Notes: generated from the sequence alone by a model not told the origin. Shown: positions 37,605-46,887, counted from the first letter of the stretch. The stretch is DNA of 64,000 nucleotides from VXNF01 sp965116465 (GCA_965116465.1 OZ220687.1:3100001-3164000); one strand, 5' to 3'. A program made the numbers and translations.

Positions 37605-37909
37605 CCCAAGGCGAACTGTGGCTCATGGAGCCGCCCAACCAGAAGCGTCGCCCGGCGCTGGTCGTCTCACGAGACGAGGCGATCCCCGTGCTCAACAACG
37701 TGGTCGTGGCGCCGGTGACGAGCACGATTCGCTCGATTCCGACCTGTGTCCCGGTCGGACCGGACGAGGGGATCGACCGCGACAGCGTCGTATCGTTCGA
37801 CAACCTCGCCACGGTGCCGAAGTCGGTCCTCACGCTGCGGCTCGGACAACTGGATGGGGTCGGGCGCCTCCGGATGTGCGATGCACTCCGGGCAATGGCC
37901 AACTGCTGA
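37598..37909 (+). CDS. mazF: MazF/PemK-family endoribonuclease toxin
   Basis: 103 residues. QGELWLMEPPNQKRRPALVVSRD is the N-terminal MazF fold with the conserved RRPALVVS strand, followed by VVVAPVTSTIRSIPTCVPVG and a VVSFDNLATVPKSVL core; these residues form the RNA-cleaving dimer surface in the family. Starts with GTG inside the antitoxin end, hence coupled. Confidence 0.9.
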   Translation: MVAQGELWLMEPPNQKRRPALVVSRDEAIPVLNNVVVAPVTSTIRSIPTCVPVGPDEGIDRDSVVSFDNLATVPKSVLTLRLGQLDGVGRLRMCDALRAMANC

Positions 37910-37954
37910 GTCCCACCTACGGGCGCGGGGACCGCCGGGTCTCGCCCAACATGG

Positions 37955-37974
37955 ATTCCGGCCTGCGCCGGAAT
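37955..37974. repeat. REP-like palindrome, copy 2
   Basis: ATTCCGGC-CTGC-GCCGGAAT, reverse orientation relative to the copy at 15587-15606 and sharing GGATTCCGGC...GCCGGAATGACG flanks. It lies 46 nt after mazF. Two near-repeats of GATGACTCGGGGGTG follow (about 38000-38042). Confidence 0.6.
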
Positions 37975-38074
37975 GACGTGGAGGTGGCCTTCGGTGGAAT
38001 GACTCGGGGGTGGGCTGTCCGTCGGGATGACTCGGGGGTGAGACCGCGGCACTGAGCCGGGGCGTCCGCCTGAT

Positions 38075-38103
38075 TTGCCGAATACGAACAGATGTTCGAT
38101 ACT
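38075..38103 (+). promoter_or_regulatory. SOS promoter of imuA' with LexA box
   Basis: TTGCCG (38075-38080), 17-nt spacer, GATACT (38098-38103). The spacer holds a perfect actinobacterial LexA box CGAACAGATGTTCG (38085-38098; CGAAC-N4-GTTCG). LexA bound here would block RNA polymerase. The transcription start would be at about 38110, the ATG of imuA'. Confidence 0.85.
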
Positions 38104-38109
38104 GGTTGG

Positions 38110-38880
38110 ATGGCTCGTCCTAAGAACATCCGCGGAACCGAACCGGAGAACCTCGCTGCTGAGGACCTCGCCCGCGGCGGGCGGGATCATCTGCGGCTGC
38201 TGGGGGAGCGGGTTGCTCCTCTCACCGGTGCCCATGAGCGGACCCTGCCGGTGCTGGCTGCGCTGCGGAACCTGTTTCCCGGCGGTGCCCTGCAGAGAGG
38301 GTGGGTGATCACCACCGGCGGTGACGGCGCCACCTCGCTGGCCCTGGCCGTCGCCGCAGGTCCGTCGGCGGCCGGTTCGTGGACCGCGGTGGTGGGGGAG
38401 GAGGGTCTCGGTCTCGCCGCCGCTGCCGAGGCCGGGCTGGCGCTCGAACGCCTCCTGATCGTCGCCGCCCTCGAACCTCGGGACGCGGTCGAGGCCACCG
38501 CCGCGCTGGTGGGCTCGGTGGATGTCGTGCTGGTGGGCTCGGGGATCCGGCTGGGGGCTGCAGACCACCGCCGGCTGGCGGCCAGGCTACGGGAGCGGGG
38601 ATCGGTGCTGATCCATCCTGGTGCCGGAAGCCTCGACGGCGCGGACGTGCGCCTGCAAGTGGTCTCGTCCCGCTGGAGTGGTCTGGGGGACGGCTGGGGC
38701 CTGCTGCGCTCCCGCCACGTGTCGGTGCGGGCCGAGGGGCGCGGCACAGCCAGCAGACCGCGCACGCTGGACCTGCTGCTGCCCGGCCCCGACGGTGCGC
38801 CCGTGATGCTGGAACCCACCGCTGCGGACCGGGCCAGCGCGGCGTTCGGTGGCAGCGAGCACGAGGCGGTCGTGGCATGA
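38110..38880 (+). CDS. imuA': ImuA'-like SOS mutasome protein
   Basis: Accessory factor of the DnaE2 translesion mutasome, which in mycobacteria works with ImuB and DnaE2. 256 residues with a RecA-like N-terminal part lacking a clear Walker A (GWVITTGGDGATSLALAVAA) and the typical SRWSGLGDGWGLLRSRHV segment near the C-terminus. An ATG at 38092 lies inside the LexA box, so the ATG at 38110 (MARPKNIRG) is chosen; it coincides with the predicted transcription start, suggesting a leaderless mRNA. Confidence 0.85.
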   Translation: MARPKNIRGTEPENLAAEDLARGGRDHLRLLGERVAPLTGAHERTLPVLAALRNLFPGGALQRGWVITTGGDGATSLALAVAAGPSAAGSWTAVVGEEGLGLAAAAEAGLALERLLIVAALEPRDAVEATAALVGSVDVVLVGSGIRLGAADHRRLAARLRERGSVLIHPGAGSLDGADVRLQVVSSRWSGLGDGWGLLRSRHVSVRAEGRGTASRPRTLDLLLPGPDGAPVMLEPTAADRASAAFGGSEHEAVVA

Positions 38881-38998
38881 CCTCACCGGTCCGCACGCTG
38901 GTGGCTCGCCGGGTTCCCGCCGGGGCCGGCTCTTGGCCTGTCGACATCTTCGAGGCGGTCGTGGTGTGAGCGCACCGGTCCGCACGCTCGTTGCCTGC
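38863..38998 (+). repeat. Duplicated imuA'-imuB junction
   Basis: GAGGCGGTCGTGG...CACCGGTCCGCACGCT occurs at 38863-38909 and again at 38952-38998, offset 89 nt, with about ten differences. The first copy includes the imuA' stop and an ATG (38877, ATGA overlap) that reads MTSPVRTLVARRVPAGAGSW onward for 30 residues to a TGA overlapping the real imuB GTG. A tandem duplication left a mini-ORF bridging the two genes. Confidence 0.7.
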
Positions 38999-40663
38999 TG
39001 TGACCAGTGGCCGGTGGTGGCGCTCGGGCACCCGCTCACCGAGCCGGTGGCGGTGGTGGAGTCGGGCCGCGTTGTGGCGGCCTCGGTGGCGGCTCGCAGC
39101 CACGGTGTGGTCCCGGGGCTCCGGTTGCGGACCGCGGCGGCCCGGTGCGTCGATCTCGTGGTGCGCGAGCGCGACCTCGCTGTCGAGGCCCGCGCCTTCG
39201 AGCCGGTCGTCGCGACCCTCGACGACGTCACTCCGGCCCTGGAGGTGTCGTGCCCCGGTACGTGCTCCTTCGCCTCCCGGGGGGCGTCCCGCTATTTCGG
39301 CGGCGATGGGGTCCTGGCCGAACTGATCGCCGAGCGCATGTCTCAGGCCCTCGGGGGGCGTACCGGGGTGCGGGTCGGTATCGCCGACGGTCCTTTCACC
39401 GCGGCGGTGGCGGCAGAGTTGGCGGATGAGGTGCTCATTGTCGAACCGGGCGGCAGTGCTGCGTTCCTGGCGCCCCTGCCGGTGCGACTGCTGGGGTGCC
39501 CCCAACTCACCGATGTGCTGGTCCGTCTGGGCATCGACACCCTCGGCGCCTTCGCGGCGCTGCCGGAGGCCGACGTGCTGGCGCGCTTCGGCCCCGAAGG
39601 CAGGCACGCCCAGTGTCTCGCCGCCGGGGCCGACGAGCGGTCCCTCGCCCCGCGGGAACCTCCCGCCGACTGGTCGGTGAGCGCCGAGTTCGAGCCGCCC
39701 GCCGACGGTCTGGACCAGGTGGCCTTCTGCGCCCGCGCCCTGGCCGAGCAGTTGCACCGGCGCCTCGAGAAGGCCGGGATGTCGTGCGTGCGGGTCGCCG
39801 TCGAGGTCGAGACCGTCGAAGGCGAGAGCCTTGTGCGGCTCTGGCGCCACGAGGGGGGACTGTCGGCCGGCGACATGGTCGACCGGGTGCGCTGGTTCCT
39901 CGACGGCCGCCAGGCCGGCTCCGGCGGCCCCCCGCCCGGTTCCGATGAATCCCGGCCCGGCTCCGGCGGCTCCCAGTCCAGCCTCGGTGGCTCCTCGGCT
40001 GGCTCCGGCGGCCGCCCGACCGGCTCCGGCGGCTCCCAGTCCAGCCCCGGTGGCTCCTCGGCTGGTTCCAATGGCTCCCGGCCGAGCGGCGGGATCACCC
40101 GGCTGCGGCTCACGCCCGACGAGCTTGCGCCGGTCCGGGGGCGCCAGCTGGGGTTCTGGGGCGGCGAGGCCGAGGCGGACGAGCGCGCCGCCCGGGTGGC
40201 GGCCCGGCTCTGCGGGCGCTGGGGTGCCGACGCGGTCCAGGTCCCCACCTGGGGCGGCGGTCGGCAGGTCGAAGAGCAGATCGTGCTGGTTCCGGCCGCC
40301 GACGTCGACGTCCGCGACCGCCGGCTCGCCGGCGACGACCGCCCCTGGCCCGGCCGGCTGCCGGCCCCGTCGCCGGCGCTCCTGCTGCCGACGCCGTGGC
40401 CCGCTGAGGTGCACGACGCCTCGGGCGCCGCCGTGCGGGTGGACGGCCGGGGCTCGGTCTCGGCGCCGCCGGCACAGCTGACAGCCGGCGGTCGCTCCTC
40501 GACGGTGATGGCCTGGGCCGGACCCTGGCCCAGCGAGGAGCGCTGGTGGGATCGGGGGCGCCGGCGCCGCCGGGCTCGCCTCCAGTTGCTCACCGGCGAC
40601 GGTCTGGGATGCCTGGCGGTGCTCGAACAGGGGCGCTGGCAGGTGACCGCTCTGTGGGATTGA
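38966..40663 (+). CDS. imuB: ImuB, Y-family polymerase-like mutasome protein
   Basis: Non-catalytic Y-family polymerase homologue that links ImuA', DnaE2 and the sliding clamp. The N-terminus TLVACCDQWPVVAL and LDDVTPALEVSCPG replace the catalytic carboxylates of active polymerases. A Gly/Ser-rich linker (about residues 315-375) contains a 21-residue tandem repeat. It is followed by a probable beta-clamp-binding motif RGRQLGFWGG, comparable to the QLPLWG-type motif of mycobacterial ImuB. 565 residues; GTG start overlapping the mini-ORF stop. Confidence 0.9.
   Translation: MSAPVRTLVACCDQWPVVALGHPLTEPVAVVESGRVVAASVAARSHGVVPGLRLRTAAARCVDLVVRERDLAVEARAFEPVVATLDDVTPALEVSCPGTCSFASRGASRYFGGDGVLAELIAERMSQALGGRTGVRVGIADGPFTAAVAAELADEVLIVEPGGSAAFLAPLPVRLLGCPQLTDVLVRLGIDTLGAFAALPEADVLARFGPEGRHAQCLAAGADERSLAPREPPADWSVSAEFEPPADGLDQVAFCARALAEQLHRRLEKAGMSCVRVAVEVETVEGESLVRLWRHEGGLSAGDMVDRVRWFLDGRQAGSGGPPPGSDESRPGSGGSQSSLGGSSAGSGGRPTGSGGSQSSPGGSSAGSNGSRPSGGITRLRLTPDELAPVRGRQLGFWGGEAEADERAARVAARLCGRWGADAVQVPTWGGGRQVEEQIVLVPAADVDVRDRRLAGDDRPWPGRLPAPSPALLLPTPWPAEVHDASGAAVRVDGRGSVSAPPAQLTAGGRSSTVMAWAGPWPSEERWWDRGRRRRRARLQLLTGDGLGCLAVLEQGRWQVTALWD
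39959..40071 (+). repeat. 63-bp tandem repeat in the imuB linker
   Basis: GGCTCCGGCGGCTCCCAGTC starts at 39959 and again at 40022, so about 1.8 units of 63 bp. It codes for Gly/Ser repeats (GSGGSQSS, GGSSAGS) and keeps the frame, so copy number could vary without breaking ImuB. Confidence 0.7.
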
Positions 40664-40838
40664 CCGTGTGAGGCTGGGCTTATCTCGGGGGACTGTGGGG
40701 CTGATCCCGGGGCTGTGCGATTGACCTTGGGGGGTGGGGCCGATCCTGCGGGCTGCCGGACTCGACGCCGACACCGACCACGGGCAGCTGATCCTGCCGG
40801 GACTGACCCTGCGGGATTGATCAGGTGCGGCTGACGCA

Positions 40839-40866
40839 TTGGTATACGAACATATATTCGTATACG
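40839..40866 (+). promoter_or_regulatory. SOS promoter of dnaE2 with LexA box
   Basis: TTGGTA (40839-40844), 16-nt spacer, TATACG (40861-40866). The spacer holds CGAACATATATTCG (40847-40860), a LexA box with one departure from CGAAC-N4-GTTCG, inside the longer near-palindrome TATACGAACATATATTCGTA. The start of transcription should lie at about 40873-40875, the GTG of dnaE2. Confidence 0.8.
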
Positions 40867-40874
40867 GTAGGGGA

Positions 40875-43800
40875 GTGGGCTGGAACAATCCCAACGTGCC
40901 GTGGAGCGACATCGAGCGCCTGCTCTCGGACCGGCCTTCCTCGGACCGGCCCGACGGCGCTCGCCCCGTCGACATCTGGGCCGGCGACGGGAACGACAGC
41001 CCTGCCTGGTCGCGCAAGCGCCGGGCGTACCGGCCGCCGGAGGATCTGGTCCGTCGGCAGGCGCCGGTCCGCTACGCGGAACTGCACTGCCACTCCAACT
41101 TCTCCTTCCTGGACGGGGCCTCCCATCCCGAGGAGCTGGCCACCGAGGCGGTCCGGCTGGGGCTCGAGGCGCTGGCCATCTGCGATCACAACGGCTTCTA
41201 CGGCGTGGTGCGCTTCGCCGAGGCGGCCGGGGCCCTCGGGCTCCCGACCATCTTCGGTGCCGAGCTCACCCTGCCCCCGCAGGCGCCCTCCCCGACGAAG
41301 TCCCGACGGCGCCGCCGGGGGGACCGGGAGCGCACCGGGGTGCCCGACCCCGAAGGCGTGCACCTGCTGGTGCTGGCCCGCGATCCCCGCGGCTACGCGC
41401 TGCTGGCGCGGGCCATCAGCGAGGGCCAGCTGGCAGGGGCCAAGAATGCGCCCCGGATCGACTACGAGCACCTCGTCGCCCTCGGCGGGGCGGGCACCGG
41501 TGACCACTGGCTGATCCTCACCGGCTGCCGCAAGGGGGCGGTGCCGCGGGCCCTGGCGGACGGGGGTGTGCCCGCAGCCCGCCGGGCGCTGGAGAGGCTC
41601 ACCGCCGACTTCGGTGCCGCCAATGTGGCCGTCGAACTGTGGGACCACGGGCTGCCGGGCGACTCGGTGCGCAACGAGGCCCTCGCCGAGCTGGCCGCCG
41701 GCGCCGACCTGGCGCTCGTCGCCACCGGCAACGTGCACCACCACTCGGTGGACCGCCAGCGGCTGGCCGCGGCGCTGGCCGCGCTGCGGGCACGCCGCAG
41801 CCTGGACGAGATCGACGGCTGGCTGCCGCCGGCCGGCCGACACCTGCGCTCCGGCGCCGAGCAGGCGGCCCGCTTCGCCCGCTGGCCGGGGGTCGTGGAG
41901 CGAGCCGCCGAGCTGGGGCGCGAGTGCGCCTTCGATCTGCAACTGCTGGCCCCCGCCCTGCCGCCCTACCCCTGCCCCGACGGTCTCGACGAGGCGGGCT
42001 ACCTGCGCCGCCTCGTCACAGACGGCGGCGCCCGCCGCTACGGGCCCCGCGGCGCCGAGCGGGTCGCCGGGGCCTGGGCGCAACTCGACCGCGAGCTCGA
42101 CATCATCGAGACGCTGGGGTTCGGCGGCTACTTCCTCGTGGTGTGGGACATCGTGGAGTTCTGCCGCCGGTCCGGGATCCTCTGCCAGGGGCGCGGCTCG
42201 GCCGCCAACTCGGCGGTGTGTTACGCCCTCGGCATCACCAACGTGGACGCCGTCTCGCTGGACCTGCTGTTCGAGCGGTTCCTGTCCCCGGCGCGCGACG
42301 GCCCCCCCGACATCGACGTGGACATCGAGAGCGGGCGCCGCGAGGAGGTCATCCAGTACGTCTACGAGCGCTACGGGCGCCACCACTGCGCCCAGGTGGC
42401 GAACGTCATCACCTACCGCTCCCGCTCGGCGGTGCGCGACGCGGCCAGGGCGCTGGGCCACGAGGACTCGCTGTCCAAGCTGGTCGACCACCGGCAGGGC
42501 ATCCAGCAGGAGGCGGCCGACCCGCACAGCCCCGTCCCTCACGAAGTGTTGGAGCTGGCCGCCGAGATCGAGGACTTCCCCCGCCACCTGGGGATCCACT
42601 CCGGGGGCATGGTCATCTGCGACCGGCCCGTGATCGAGGTGTGCCCCGTGGAGTGGGCGCGCATGGAGGGCCGCAGCGTCCTGCAGTGGGACAAGGACGA
42701 CTGCGCCGCGGTGGGGCTGGTGAAGTTCGACCTGCTGGGGCTCGGGATGCTGTCGGCGCTGCGGTACGCCATCGACCTCGTCGCCGCATCCGACGGCATC
42801 GAGATCGACCTGGCCGCCCTGCCCCAGGAGCCCGAGGTCTACGAGATGCTCTGCGCGGCCGACACGGTGGGGGTGTTCCAGGTGGAGTCGCGCGCCCAGA
42901 TGGCCACGCTGCCCCGGCTGAAGCCCCGCTGCTTCTACGACCTCGTCGTGGAGGTCGCCCTCATCCGGCCCGGCCCCATCCAGGGCGGCTCGGTGCACCC
43001 CTACATCCGGCGCCGCAACGGCACCGAGGAGGTCACCTACCCCCACCCGCTGCTGGAGCGGGCGCTCGCCAAGACCCTCGGCGTGCCGCTCTTCCAGGAG
43101 CAGCTCATGCAGATCGCCATCGACGCGGCCAACTTCAGGGCGGCCGAGGCCGACCGGCTCCGCCAGGCGGTCGGCTCCAAGCGCAGCCACCAGCGCCTGG
43201 AGCAGCTCAAGGAGCGGTTCTTCGCGGGCATGGCGGCCAACGGCATCGACGGCGAGATCGGCGAGCAGATCTGGCGGAAGCTGGACGCCTTCGCCAACTA
43301 CGGCTTCCCCGAGAGCCACGCCGTGTCGTTCTCGTACCTCGTCTACGCCTCGTCGTGGATCAAGTACCACTACCCGGCCGCCTTCTGCGCCGCCCTGCTG
43401 CGGGCCCAGCCGATGGGGTTCTGGTCGCCCCACACCCTGGTGGGTGACGCCCGCCGCCACGGGGTCGTCGTACGCACCCCCGATCTCAACGCCTCGGCGG
43501 CGACCGCCGGCCTGGAGCGGGCCGAGGACTCCACCGGCGGCTGGGCGGTGCGGCTGGGGCTCGACGGCGTGCGGGGCGTCGGCGAGAAGCCGGCCGCCGA
43601 GATCGACGCCGGCCGGCCCTACCGCTCGGTGGAGGACCTGCGCCGGCGGGTGCCGTCGCTGTCGCCGGCGGCGCTGGAGGCGCTCGCCACCGCCGGGGCC
43701 TTCGGCTGCTTCGACCTCGACCGGCGCGGGGCGCTGTGGACGGCGGGGGCGCTCGGCCGGGCGGGCGCCGACCACCTGCCCGGCGTCACCGTCGGCGACA

Positions 43801-44234
43801 GGGCGCCTCCACTGCCGGCCATGTCGCCCGCCGAGGTGTCCCGGGCCGACCTCTGGGCCACCGGGGTGGCTCCCGACGGCCACCCCACCCGCTTCATCAG
43901 GGAGCAACTGGCTGCCCTCGGCGTGGTGACGGCGGCCGATCTGGCCGGCCGCGGCGACGGGGAGAAGGTGCTGGTGGGGGGAGTGGTGACGCATCGCCAG
44001 CGTCCCGCCACCGCAGGCGGGGTGATCTTCCTGAGCCTCGAGGACGAGACCGGGCTGATGAACGTGGTGGTTTCGCCGGGCTGCTGGCAGTACCACCGCA
44101 GGGTGGCGGCCACCGCACCGGCCCTGCTGGTCCGGGGCCGTCTCGAGCACTCCGAGGGGGTGTTGAACATCGTCGCCGAGAGGCTCGAGGCGCTGCCCAC
44201 CGCCCCCGCGCCCGCCTCCCGCGACTTCCGCTGA
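40875..44234 (+). CDS. dnaE2: Error-prone DNA polymerase DnaE2
   Basis: C-family polymerase responsible for damage-induced mutagenesis. PHP domain AELHCHSNFSFLDGASHPEE, the catalytic GPPDIDVDIESGRREE, and YHYPAAFCAALLRAQPMGFW are diagnostic; an OB fold ends the protein (GVVTHRQRPATAGGVIFLSL). The GTG at 40875 gives VGWNNPNVPWSDIERLL, matching the known N-terminus of DnaE2 proteins; the ATG-like start at 40839 lies inside the promoter. 1119 residues. Separate LexA box from imuA'. Confidence 0.95.
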   Translation: MGWNNPNVPWSDIERLLSDRPSSDRPDGARPVDIWAGDGNDSPAWSRKRRAYRPPEDLVRRQAPVRYAELHCHSNFSFLDGASHPEELATEAVRLGLEALAICDHNGFYGVVRFAEAAGALGLPTIFGAELTLPPQAPSPTKSRRRRRGDRERTGVPDPEGVHLLVLARDPRGYALLARAISEGQLAGAKNAPRIDYEHLVALGGAGTGDHWLILTGCRKGAVPRALADGGVPAARRALERLTADFGAANVAVELWDHGLPGDSVRNEALAELAAGADLALVATGNVHHHSVDRQRLAAALAALRARRSLDEIDGWLPPAGRHLRSGAEQAARFARWPGVVERAAELGRECAFDLQLLAPALPPYPCPDGLDEAGYLRRLVTDGGARRYGPRGAERVAGAWAQLDRELDIIETLGFGGYFLVVWDIVEFCRRSGILCQGRGSAANSAVCYALGITNVDAVSLDLLFERFLSPARDGPPDIDVDIESGRREEVIQYVYERYGRHHCAQVANVITYRSRSAVRDAARALGHEDSLSKLVDHRQGIQQEAADPHSPVPHEVLELAAEIEDFPRHLGIHSGGMVICDRPVIEVCPVEWARMEGRSVLQWDKDDCAAVGLVKFDLLGLGMLSALRYAIDLVAASDGIEIDLAALPQEPEVYEMLCAADTVGVFQVESRAQMATLPRLKPRCFYDLVVEVALIRPGPIQGGSVHPYIRRRNGTEEVTYPHPLLERALAKTLGVPLFQEQLMQIAIDAANFRAAEADRLRQAVGSKRSHQRLEQLKERFFAGMAANGIDGEIGEQIWRKLDAFANYGFPESHAVSFSYLVYASSWIKYHYPAAFCAALLRAQPMGFWSPHTLVGDARRHGVVVRTPDLNASAATAGLERAEDSTGGWAVRLGLDGVRGVGEKPAAEIDAGRPYRSVEDLRRRVPSLSPAALEALATAGAFGCFDLDRRGALWTAGALGRAGADHLPGVTVGDRAPPLPAMSPAEVSRADLWATGVAPDGHPTRFIREQLAALGVVTAADLAGRGDGEKVLVGGVVTHRQRPATAGGVIFLSLEDETGLMNVVVSPGCWQYHRRVAATAPALLVRGRLEHSEGVLNIVAERLEALPTAPAPASRDFR

Positions 44235-44285
44235 GCCCCGCGGCGCACCGCGCACCGGCGACCGGCGACCGGTAGCCTCGGCGCC

Positions 44286-45209
44286 ATGGCACACCACGGC
44301 CACGCCTCGCCGCGCTTCGGCCGTGTCGTCACCGCCATGGTCACGCCGTTCGACGATGACGGCGCCCTGGATCTCGACGGCGCCGCCGAGCTGGCTCGCT
44401 GGCTGGTGGCCTGCGGCAACGAGGGGCTGGTGGTGGCGGGAACGACCGGCGAGTCGCCCACCCTCGGCCACGACGAGCAGATCGACCTGATCGCGGCGGT
44501 CGTCGACGCCGTCGAGGTGCCGGTCCTGGCCGGGGCGGGCAGCAACGACACTGCCGCCGCCGTGGAGTTGACCGAGCGGGCCACGGCCGCCGGCGCCGCC
44601 GGCATCCTCTCGGTGGCCCCCTACTACAACCGCCCCCCGCAGGCCGGCCTGTACGACCACTTCCGGACCATCGCCGGAGCCACGCACCTGCCCATGATCA
44701 TCTACGACATCCCGGTGCGCACCGGCCGCAAGGTCGACACCGCCACGCTGCTGTCGCTGGCGGAGGACACCGAGAACATGGCCGGCATCAAGGACGCCGC
44801 CGGCGACCCCGCCGAGACCGGCCGCCTCATCGCCGCCGCCCCCGACGGTTTCGAGGTCTACAGCGGCGACGACGCCCTCACCCTGCCGCTGCTGGCGGTC
44901 GGGGCGGTGGGCGTGATCGGCGTGGCCACGCACTGGACCGCAGCCGAGCACCTGGCGATGTTCGAGGCCTGGGAGAGCGGCGACACCGCAGCCGCCCGGG
45001 AGATCAACGCCGCCATGGGACCCTCCTTCGACTACGAGACGGGTGACGCCGCACCCAACCCCATCCCCACCAAGGCACTCCTGCGGGTGCTCGGCCGCCC
45101 GGCGGGGCGCTGCCGCCCCCCGATGGACGCCGAGCCTGCGGGCCTGGCCGACGACGCCAGGGCCACCCTGGCCACCACCCGGCTGGGCCGGGAACTCGGC
45201 TTTGGCTGA
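44286..45209 (+). CDS. dapA: 4-hydroxy-tetrahydrodipicolinate synthase
   Basis: First committed step of lysine/DAP synthesis: condenses pyruvate with aspartate semialdehyde. VAGTTGESPTL, PYYNRPPQAGLYDHF (catalytic Tyr), YDIPVRTG and GIKDAAGDP (Schiff-base Lys) are all seen. 307 residues. The next gene starts within its last codons, an arrangement (dapA-rnj) common in actinobacteria. Confidence 0.96.
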   Translation: MAHHGHASPRFGRVVTAMVTPFDDDGALDLDGAAELARWLVACGNEGLVVAGTTGESPTLGHDEQIDLIAAVVDAVEVPVLAGAGSNDTAAAVELTERATAAGAAGILSVAPYYNRPPQAGLYDHFRTIAGATHLPMIIYDIPVRTGRKVDTATLLSLAEDTENMAGIKDAAGDPAETGRLIAAAPDGFEVYSGDDALTLPLLAVGAVGVIGVATHWTAAEHLAMFEAWESGDTAAAREINAAMGPSFDYETGDAAPNPIPTKALLRVLGRPAGRCRPPMDAEPAGLADDARATLATTRLGRELGFG

Positions 45210-46872
45210 AGAGGTACGGGTCACCTTCCTGGGAGGCCTCGGCGACATCGGCCGCAACTGTGCGGCCATCGAGACCGGCGAAGCCCTGCTGCTGCTGGAC
45301 TGCGGGCAGATGTTCGCCGGCGAGGACCGCCCCGGCGTGGACTCGGTCCTCCCCGACCTGTCCTACGTCTTCGAGCGGTCCCGGAAGGTCGTCGGCTGCA
45401 TCGCCACCCACGGCCACGAGGACCACGTGGGGGCGCTGGCGCACCTGCTGGCCAGGGTTCCCTGCGACATCTACGGCACGCCGTTCACCCTCGGCCTGGC
45501 CCGCCGCCGGATCACCGAGGCCGGCTACGGCGACAGGGCCCGATTCATCCCGGTGGCCGACGGCGAGACCGTCCACGTCGGCCCCTTCGCGTGCGAGTTC
45601 GTGCCGGTCACCCACTCGGTGCCGGGCGGCGTCATCACGGCGATCGGCACGCCCCAGGGCGTGCTGCTGCACTCGTGTGACTTCAAGCTGGACTTCTTCC
45701 CCGTCGACGGGCGCCGCACCGACCTGGCCCGCATCGGCGCCATCTCCCAGGATCCGGGGGTGCGCCTGCTGCTGGCCGACTCCACCAACGCCGAGCAGCC
45801 CGGCAGCTCGCGCTCCGAGAGTGACATCGGCCCGGTGCTGTCGAGGGTCTTCGCCGCCAACGCGGAACGGCGCATCGTGACGGCGTGCTTCGCCAGCCAC
45901 CTGCACCGGGTGCAGCAGATCATCGCCGCGGCGATCGCCGACGGACGGCTCGTGGCCACCCTCGGGCTCTCCATGAAGAAGAACGTGGCGCTGGGTCGGG
46001 AACTCGGCCTGCTGCGGGCGCCCGACAGCGCCTTCGTGGACATCGCCGAGACCGCCGGCATGGCGCCCGGCGAGCTGTGCGTGATCTCCACCGGGTCGCA
46101 GGCCGAGGAGCGCTCCTCGCTGGCGTCGGCGGCCGCCGGCGACAGCCGCTGGATCCAGATCGGCCCCGACGACACCGTCGTGCTGAGCTCCAACCCCATC
46201 CCCGGCAACGAGTTCCGGGTCAGCCGCATGATCAACGACCTCATCGAGCGCGGCGCCCGGGTGGTGCACTCCGGTGAGATCGAGATCCACACCTCCGGCC
46301 ACGGTCGCCAGGACGAGTTGGCGGCGCTGCACCAGGCGGCCTCACCGGAGTGGTTCGTGCCGGTGCACGGCGAACTGCGCCACCTGCGGGCGCACGCCGC
46401 CCTTGCCCGGCGCCTCGGCATGCCCGCCGAGCGCGTGCTCGTGGCCCGCGACGGCGACCAGCTGGTGCTGGCCGATGCCGGCCTGCGGGTGGAGCCCGGT
46501 GTGTGCGCCGGCGATCACGTGCTCGTGCACGGGCCGTTCACCGGGGAGGACCGGGGTGTGCTGGACGAGCGTCAGACCCTGGGCCGGCAGGGGGTCGTCG
46601 TGGCGACGGTGGTGGTGGACTTCTCGGCGGGAGCCATCGTCGGCGAGCCGCAGGTCACCAGCCGGGGCTGGCTGGACGAGTCCGACGCCGACGCCCTCGA
46701 GGTCGAGATCGAGAAGGAGCTGGCCAGCGCGGTGACGGAGTTCCTGGGCACCGAGCCCGATGCCCCCGCGACCGATGTGCGCCGCGTCGTGCGCCGCACG
46801 GCCGGCACCCTGGTCGCCAACCGCTCGCAGCGCCGCCCCATGATCGTGCCCGTGGTGGTGGCGGCGGGCTAG
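45202..46872 (+). CDS. rnj: Ribonuclease J
   Basis: Metallo-beta-lactamase/beta-CASP RNase with endo- and 5'-3' exonuclease activity in RNA maturation and decay. VRVTFLGGLGDIGRNCAAIE at the N-terminus, the metal motif THGHEDHVGAL, ADSTNAEQPGSSRSE and the later STGSQAEERSSL and HTSGHGRQDEL motifs are in order. The TTG at 45202 overlaps dapA by 8 nt and gives 556 residues, the usual length; the upstream open frame is dapA in another register. Confidence 0.95.
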   Translation: MAEEVRVTFLGGLGDIGRNCAAIETGEALLLLDCGQMFAGEDRPGVDSVLPDLSYVFERSRKVVGCIATHGHEDHVGALAHLLARVPCDIYGTPFTLGLARRRITEAGYGDRARFIPVADGETVHVGPFACEFVPVTHSVPGGVITAIGTPQGVLLHSCDFKLDFFPVDGRRTDLARIGAISQDPGVRLLLADSTNAEQPGSSRSESDIGPVLSRVFAANAERRIVTACFASHLHRVQQIIAAAIADGRLVATLGLSMKKNVALGRELGLLRAPDSAFVDIAETAGMAPGELCVISTGSQAEERSSLASAAAGDSRWIQIGPDDTVVLSSNPIPGNEFRVSRMINDLIERGARVVHSGEIEIHTSGHGRQDELAALHQAASPEWFVPVHGELRHLRAHAALARRLGMPAERVLVARDGDQLVLADAGLRVEPGVCAGDHVLVHGPFTGEDRGVLDERQTLGRQGVVVATVVVDFSAGAIVGEPQVTSRGWLDESDADALEVEIEKELASAVTEFLGTEPDAPATDVRRVVRRTAGTLVANRSQRRPMIVPVVVAAG

Positions 46873-46887
46873 AGGCGCCGGCGGGTC

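Noticed and set aside
40839..40874. dnaE2 start at 40839
   Set aside because: It lies inside the -35/LexA region. Homologous N-termini begin with a GW motif that matches the GTG at 40875.
40821..45269. 1482-residue open frame on the minus strand
   Set aside because: Antisense to dnaE2 and dapA, which have all their catalytic motifs. Its composition is typical of antisense GC artefacts.
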